From contig JAISYA010000241.1 of NCBI GenBank assembly GCA_031270205.1, positions 1-9,151 on the forward strand: a stretch of 9,151 nucleotides of DNA, read 5' to 3'. The DNA comes from Treponema sp. (GTDB lineage Bacteria > Spirochaetota > Spirochaetia > Treponematales > Breznakiellaceae). The position numbers and the translations under genes were made by a program. Within the stretch, counting starts at the first letter, position 1. Each line of letters starts with the position of its first letter. Below are positions 5,999-9,151 of the stretch, one piece after another. The notes below the pieces were generated by a model. It was not told the DNA's origin. It saw only the letters and a program-made list of their open reading frames with translations, and ran no database searches.

Positions 5999-6815
5999 CC
6001 AGGTTTTTTTTCCCGCCACCTTTCAGGAACTCTTTTCCGCCTGGGGCCGCTTCGACAGCGCGGTCCCCTATGCCGGCGGCACCGGCCTCATCCGGGACCA
6101 GGGCAGGCGTACGCTGGAACTGCCGCCTGTTATCCTTTCCCTGGATAAACTTGAGGATTTACAGCGGATCTCAAGAAGCGAGCGCTATCTGGAAATCGGC
6201 GCTATGGTAAAACTCAGCCAGATCATCCGGCTGGGAAAAATCGTCCCCGAAGCCTTCAGGGACTGCCTTGAAAACATCGCCGGAGCGCAGTTGCGGAACA
6301 TCGCCACCATAGGGGGCAACATCTGCTATCCGGCCGGGCGCCTTGACGCGTCCGCCGCCCTCACGGCCCTTGACGCCCAGTACGAACTGAGAAGCGCCCA
6401 ATCCTCCCGCTGGATATCGGCCTCCCGTTTTTCCTCCCTGCCGGGGCCGACCGCCCTCAAAGACCAGGAGCTGCTCACCCGCGTCCGAATCCCCCTGGAT
6501 CAGTGGAACTATTCGGTGTACAAGAAATTCTCCAAAGGCCGCCGGGGAAACGGCGGGGTAGTGGTCTTTCTGGTGAAGACCCAGAAGAACGCCCTTACCG
6601 ACATCAGGGTTGTGTATAAAACCGCCGCCATTTTGCGGGATAAAAACAGCGAGGCGATCCTCGCCGGCAAGCAGCTCCCCTTAAGCCGCCGGGTCGCCGC
6701 GGAATTTGTCGAAAACTGGGAAACCTTTCTTTCGGGCATCCAAGACCTGGACGAGCTTTCCCAAAAAGAACTGCTCAATTTTATCGAGATGAATGTGTAT
6801 AACCTGACGGAGTAA
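5982..6815 (+). CDS. FAD-binding subunit of the molybdenum hydroxylase
   Basis: The product has 277 residues, close to the usual 280-300. Residues 29-37 (PYAGGTGLI) match the flavin pyrophosphate loop. LEIGAMVKLSQI (70-81) matches the conserved IGA-TTL strand. QLRNIATIGGNI (103-114) is the signature second FAD loop. The C-terminal part (from about residue 165) resembles the CO dehydrogenase flavoprotein C-terminal domain, with FSKGRRGNGGVVV in place of the usual KxxxRxxxDIA. It should accept electrons from the iron-sulfur subunit and pass them to an unknown acceptor. GGAGG at 5973-5977 precedes the ATG, which lies inside the previous gene (17-base overlap). The gene order is molybdenum, iron-sulfur, FAD. 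No XdhC-type maturation gene follows; I see no terminator in the 132 bases before gpmI. A run of eight T residues at 6004-6011 lies near the start. Confidence 0.9.
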   Translation: MAAPLNQVFFPATFQELFSAWGRFDSAVPYAGGTGLIRDQGRRTLELPPVILSLDKLEDLQRISRSERYLEIGAMVKLSQIIRLGKIVPEAFRDCLENIAGAQLRNIATIGGNICYPAGRLDASAALTALDAQYELRSAQSSRWISASRFSSLPGPTALKDQELLTRVRIPLDQWNYSVYKKFSKGRRGNGGVVVFLVKTQKNALTDIRVVYKTAAILRDKNSEAILAGKQLPLSRRVAAEFVENWETFLSGIQDLDELSQKELLNFIEMNVYNLTE

Positions 6816-6870
6816 CGGCTGGATTAATTTTGAGGCAACGCGGCCACTACTGTAATCGGCGATTTTCCGC

Positions 6871-6913
6871 TATAATGCTGCCGAAGCCTCCAAAAATCGA
6901 AACTGCCGGAGGC
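6871..6913 (+). promoter_or_regulatory. -10 box and 5' hairpin of the gpmI leader
   Basis: TATAAT at 6871-6876 is a perfect -10 hexamer, but no good -35 lies 16-18 bases upstream. A transcript starting about 7 bases later would begin with a stem: GCCTCC (6886-6891) pairs with GGAGGC (6908-6913) over a 16-base loop. The stem is not followed by T residues, so it is not a terminator; a 5' stabilising hairpin is one possibility. Confidence 0.4.
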
Positions 6914-6947
6914 CCCAAAAGAATGTCCGATAATTAAGGAGAACACA

Positions 6948-8651
6948 GTGGAAGCCCTGAAGAAAAATCCTTCGTGGAAAGGCCGGCGCGGGCCGGTAGT
7001 GCTGGTCATCATGGACGGCGTCGGTTACGGAAAATATACAGAAGGCGACGCGGTCGCCGATTCAAAGATGTACCATCTTGCGGCCATCAGGGCGGGCAGC
7101 CCCAATACGCGGCTCAAAGCGCACGGGACCGCCGTGGGCCTCCCCTCGGACGACGATATGGGCAACAGCGAGGTGGGGCATAACGCTATGGGATGCGGAC
7201 GGGTATTCAGCCAGGGCGCGGCGCTCGTTTCAAAATCCATTGAAACCGGGGCCATGTTCGAAGGGCGGGCCTGGAAGGAAATTATCTCCAATGTGAAAGA
7301 CGGCGCCGGGGGGCGCGCCCCTACGCTCCATTTTATCGGCCTTTTCTCGGACGGCAATGTGCACAGCCACCTGGACCATCTCAAGGCGATGATCGCGCGG
7401 GCCAAAAAAGAAGGGGTCGGGCGGGTCCGCTTGCACATACTCTTTGACGGCCGCGACGTAGGGGAAACCAGCGCCCTGGAATATGTGGACCCCTTTGAGG
7501 CGTTTTTGAAAGAGCAGCGCGGCGCTCAGGGGGAAGGCCCGGCCTTTGACGCAAAAATTGCCTCCGGCGGCGGGCGGATGTGGATCACCATGGACCGCTA
7601 CGGCGCGGACTGGTCCATGGTCGAGCGGGGCTGGCAGACTCACGTGCGGGGAACCGCCCGCCAGTTCGCCTCCGCGCGGGAAGCGGTGGAAGCCTACCGC
7701 AAAGAAATCCCCGGCATTATCGATCAGGACTTAAAGGAATTTGTCATAGCCGAAGCGGGCAAGCCCATCGGCACAATCGAAGACGGGGACTCGGTAGTGT
7801 ACTTCAATTTCCGGGGGGACCGTTCGCTGGAGATTACCGCGGCTTTTGAGGAAGAGCGGTTCGACCATTTCGACCGCGGACGGCGGCCCAAAGTCTGTTA
7901 CGCGGGAATGATGGAGTACGACGGCGATCTCCATGTCCCCCGCCGCTATCTGGTCAGCCCCCCCTCAATTGACCGCACCATGGGCGAGTACCTGGCGGCC
8001 GCCGGTGTGCGTACCCTCGCCATTTCCGAAACCCAAAAATACGGCCACGTTACCTACTTTTTCAACGGCAACCGCAGCGGCAAGTTTGACGACAGGCTGG
8101 AAGACTATGTGGAGATAAAGAGCGACGTGGTTCCCTTTGAGCAGCGTCCCTGGATGAAATGCGCGGAAATCACCGATCAGGTAATCGAGGCCGTCGGCTC
8201 AGGTAAATACGATTTTATCAGGCTCAACTATCCCAACGGCGACATGGTGGGACACACCGGCGTCTACCAGGCGGTGGTCTGTTCCATGGAGAGCATGGAC
8301 TTACAGCTCGGCAGGCTCGCCAAAGCGGTAAACGCGGCCGGCGCGGTCATGGTAATAACCGCGGACCACGGCAACAGCGACGACATGTTCGAGCATGACA
8401 AGAAAACCGGCGCGGTTTCCCTCAAGGAAGACGGAAGCCCCAAAGCCAAAACCAGCCACAGCCTCAATCCGGTACCCTGCGTTATCTACGATCCCGAATA
8501 CCAGGGCGAATATCCCAACGAGCCGAAAGAAGGCTGCCTTAACGAGGGGCTGGGGATTAGCTCGATTGCGGCTACCTGTATCCAGCTTTTGGGCTATATT
8601 CCGCCTGATGAGTATGACCAATCGGCGCTAAAAATAGAAAGCCGCGGGTAA
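6948..8651 (+). CDS. gpmI: 2,3-bisphosphoglycerate-independent phosphoglycerate mutase
   Basis: The product has 567 residues, longer than the common ~510. It interconverts 3- and 2-phosphoglycerate in cytoplasmic glycolysis/gluconeogenesis through a phosphoserine intermediate and two metal ions, usually manganese. All key residues known from the Bacillus enzyme can be placed: Asp23 (VIMDGVG), the phosphorylated Ser74 (DDMGNSEVGH), Asp432 and His436 (NGDMVGHTG), Asp473 and His474 (TADHGN), and His504 (TSHSLNPVP). The central domain contains LFSDGNVHSHLDHL, LFDGRDV, TMDRYGADWSM and YFNFRGDRS. The start is GTG at 6948, chosen because AAGGAG sits at 6936-6941 with 6-base spacing and MDGVG falls 22 residues in. 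Extra length includes a loop around residues 480-500 (EHDKKTGAVSLKEDGSPKAK). It has its own -10-like site and is followed by a GC-rich hairpin, so it is probably a single-gene unit. Confidence 0.97.
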   Translation: MEALKKNPSWKGRRGPVVLVIMDGVGYGKYTEGDAVADSKMYHLAAIRAGSPNTRLKAHGTAVGLPSDDDMGNSEVGHNAMGCGRVFSQGAALVSKSIETGAMFEGRAWKEIISNVKDGAGGRAPTLHFIGLFSDGNVHSHLDHLKAMIARAKKEGVGRVRLHILFDGRDVGETSALEYVDPFEAFLKEQRGAQGEGPAFDAKIASGGGRMWITMDRYGADWSMVERGWQTHVRGTARQFASAREAVEAYRKEIPGIIDQDLKEFVIAEAGKPIGTIEDGDSVVYFNFRGDRSLEITAAFEEERFDHFDRGRRPKVCYAGMMEYDGDLHVPRRYLVSPPSIDRTMGEYLAAAGVRTLAISETQKYGHVTYFFNGNRSGKFDDRLEDYVEIKSDVVPFEQRPWMKCAEITDQVIEAVGSGKYDFIRLNYPNGDMVGHTGVYQAVVCSMESMDLQLGRLAKAVNAAGAVMVITADHGNSDDMFEHDKKTGAVSLKEDGSPKAKTSHSLNPVPCVIYDPEYQGEYPNEPKEGCLNEGLGISSIAATCIQLLGYIPPDEYDQSALKIESRG

Positions 8652-8662
8652 GGGCAGGGCAT

Positions 8663-8691
8663 ACCGGGGCGCGGCAGTGTACCGCCCCGGT
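8663..8691 (+). terminator. GC-rich hairpin after gpmI, without a T tract
   Basis: ACCGGGGCG (8663-8671) pairs perfectly with CGCCCCGGT (8683-8691) over an 11-base loop, starting 12 bases after the gpmI stop. Position suggests transcription termination or 3'-end protection, but only TCCTT follows, not a U tract. It ends just 2 bases before the -35 box of the next promoter, so it could instead be a protein-binding palindrome for that promoter. Confidence 0.5.
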
Positions 8692-8693
8692 CC

Positions 8694-8722
8694 TTGACAG
8701 CGGGCCATAGCTGTCTTATAGT
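8694..8722 (+). promoter_or_regulatory. Near-consensus sigma70-type promoter for the downstream lipoprotein gene
   Basis: TTGACA (8694-8699) is a perfect -35, followed by a 17-base spacer and TATAGT (8717-8722), five of six matches to TATAAT. It predicts a start near 8729 and a leader of about 105 bases. This is the best promoter in the window, so the downstream lipoprotein is likely strongly expressed. Confidence 0.75.
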
Positions 8723-8834
8723 TATTCATGTGAATATACCCGCGTTACCAAACGAAATCGCTTTTCGCTCCGTTATCCTCCCGCTTACCGGCCTCCTGGC
8801 AACGCCCTCCCCTGTATATAAGGAGAAATATACC

Positions 8835-9151
8835 ATGCGTAAAACGCCTGCCCGCCGCCTGTTCCCCGCGCTCTGCGCGCTGCTGCTGGCCTTCGCCGCC
8901 TGCAAGAACCCCATTATCGCGGAATGGTACCGGGAGGATGACGACAAGAACCAGAACCAGAGTTCCGCGTCCGCGCCCCAGACGCCCCAGAGCGCCGTCC
9001 TCCGGACGGTCAACGACCTGGCCCTGACCTACAACGTGCCCGCGCCCTACGGCGGCGAGACCCCGGTGCGCTCCTTCGCCGGGCCGCAGTATGAGGGGCG
9101 GGTGGACTGGTCCGTCTCCGGCGGCGGGGCGCACAACGGCCCCTTTGTAAC
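8835..9151 (+). CDS. Lipoprotein, 5' part only (runs off the right edge)
   Basis: Visible are 105 codons. An Arg/Lys-rich start (MRKTPARRLF) and a hydrophobic stretch end in a lipobox LAFAAC with the lipidated cysteine at residue 23. The mature protein begins CKNPIIAEWYREDDD, then a Gln/Ser/Pro-rich linker (about residues 38-53), then beta-type sequence ending in VDWSVSGGG. A short CKNP(I) start followed by a Trp/acidic segment is a style seen in Treponema lipoproteins (recalled, not searched). Function is unknown; it is probably envelope-anchored. The ATG at 8835 is chosen because AAGGAG lies at 8820-8825 and the signal peptide begins there. The frame is open upstream to a GTG at 8730, but that would bury the signal peptide. 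It is served by the near-consensus promoter at 8694-8722. Confidence 0.85.
   Translation, partial: MRKTPARRLFPALCALLLAFAACKNPIIAEWYREDDDKNQNQSSASAPQTPQSAVLRTVNDLALTYNVPAPYGGETPVRSFAGPQYEGRVDWSVSGGGAHNGPFV

Noticed and set aside
8730..8834. In-frame GTG extension of the right-edge lipoprotein, and an ATG-TGA minigene at 8728-8733
   Set aside because: The 35-codon extension would bury the signal peptide and ignores the AAGGAG before 8835. The two-codon minigene sits at the predicted transcript start and is probably chance.

Overview
The window looks like chromosomal DNA from a GC-rich spirochaete of the Treponema type, possibly a gut-associated species. This is an inference from gene content and style. 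The clues are two lipoproteins whose signal peptides end in a short -FAAC lipobox, an HU-like DNA-binding-domain protein next to an Ig-like (DUF4469-type) reading frame, and a long 567-residue cofactor-independent phosphoglycerate mutase. There is no transposase, phage gene, tRNA, rRNA or CRISPR array.

Layout: positions 1-2000 are read on the minus strand. From upstream to downstream they hold a promoter-like site, a (GA)19 dinucleotide tract, two terminator-like hairpins, a lipoprotein with a C-terminal DUF1566-type domain (814-1710), then a HU-like protein (261-782). The HU-like frame stops shortly before an Ig-like domain that continues off the left edge in another frame, so the ancestral two-domain gene appears broken here. 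From 2073 all genes are on the plus strand. First comes a DegT/DnrJ/EryC1/StrS-type aminotransferase (2073-3350). It is followed, with a 3-base gap, by a tight three-gene set for a xanthine dehydrogenase/aldehyde oxidase-family enzyme: molybdenum subunit 3354-5516, [2Fe-2S] subunit 5513-5998 and FAD subunit 5982-6815. A separate unit with its own -10-like site and Shine-Dalgarno site encodes gpmI (6948-8651). After a GC-rich hairpin and a near-consensus promoter (TTGACA-N17-TATAGT), a second lipoprotein (8835 onward) runs off the right edge.

How the genes relate: the three hydroxylase subunits should assemble into one enzyme carrying molybdenum cofactor, two [2Fe-2S] clusters and FAD, with overlapping starts and stops that favour balanced synthesis. 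The iron-sulfur ligands are all present. However, the molybdenum subunit lacks several residues normally found around the active site, so its substrate cannot be assumed to be xanthine. gpmI is core glycolysis and unrelated. The lipoproteins are presumably envelope-exposed.

Most worth a second look: (1) the (GA)19 tract abutting a perfect TATAAT, followed by two terminator-like hairpins before the lipoprotein start, which together look like a phase-variable, attenuated leader; (2) the atypical active site of the molybdenum subunit; (3) the interrupted HU/Ig gene; (4) two adjacent genes without Shine-Dalgarno sites that have -10-like boxes just before their ATG, suggesting leaderless or very short-leader transcripts.
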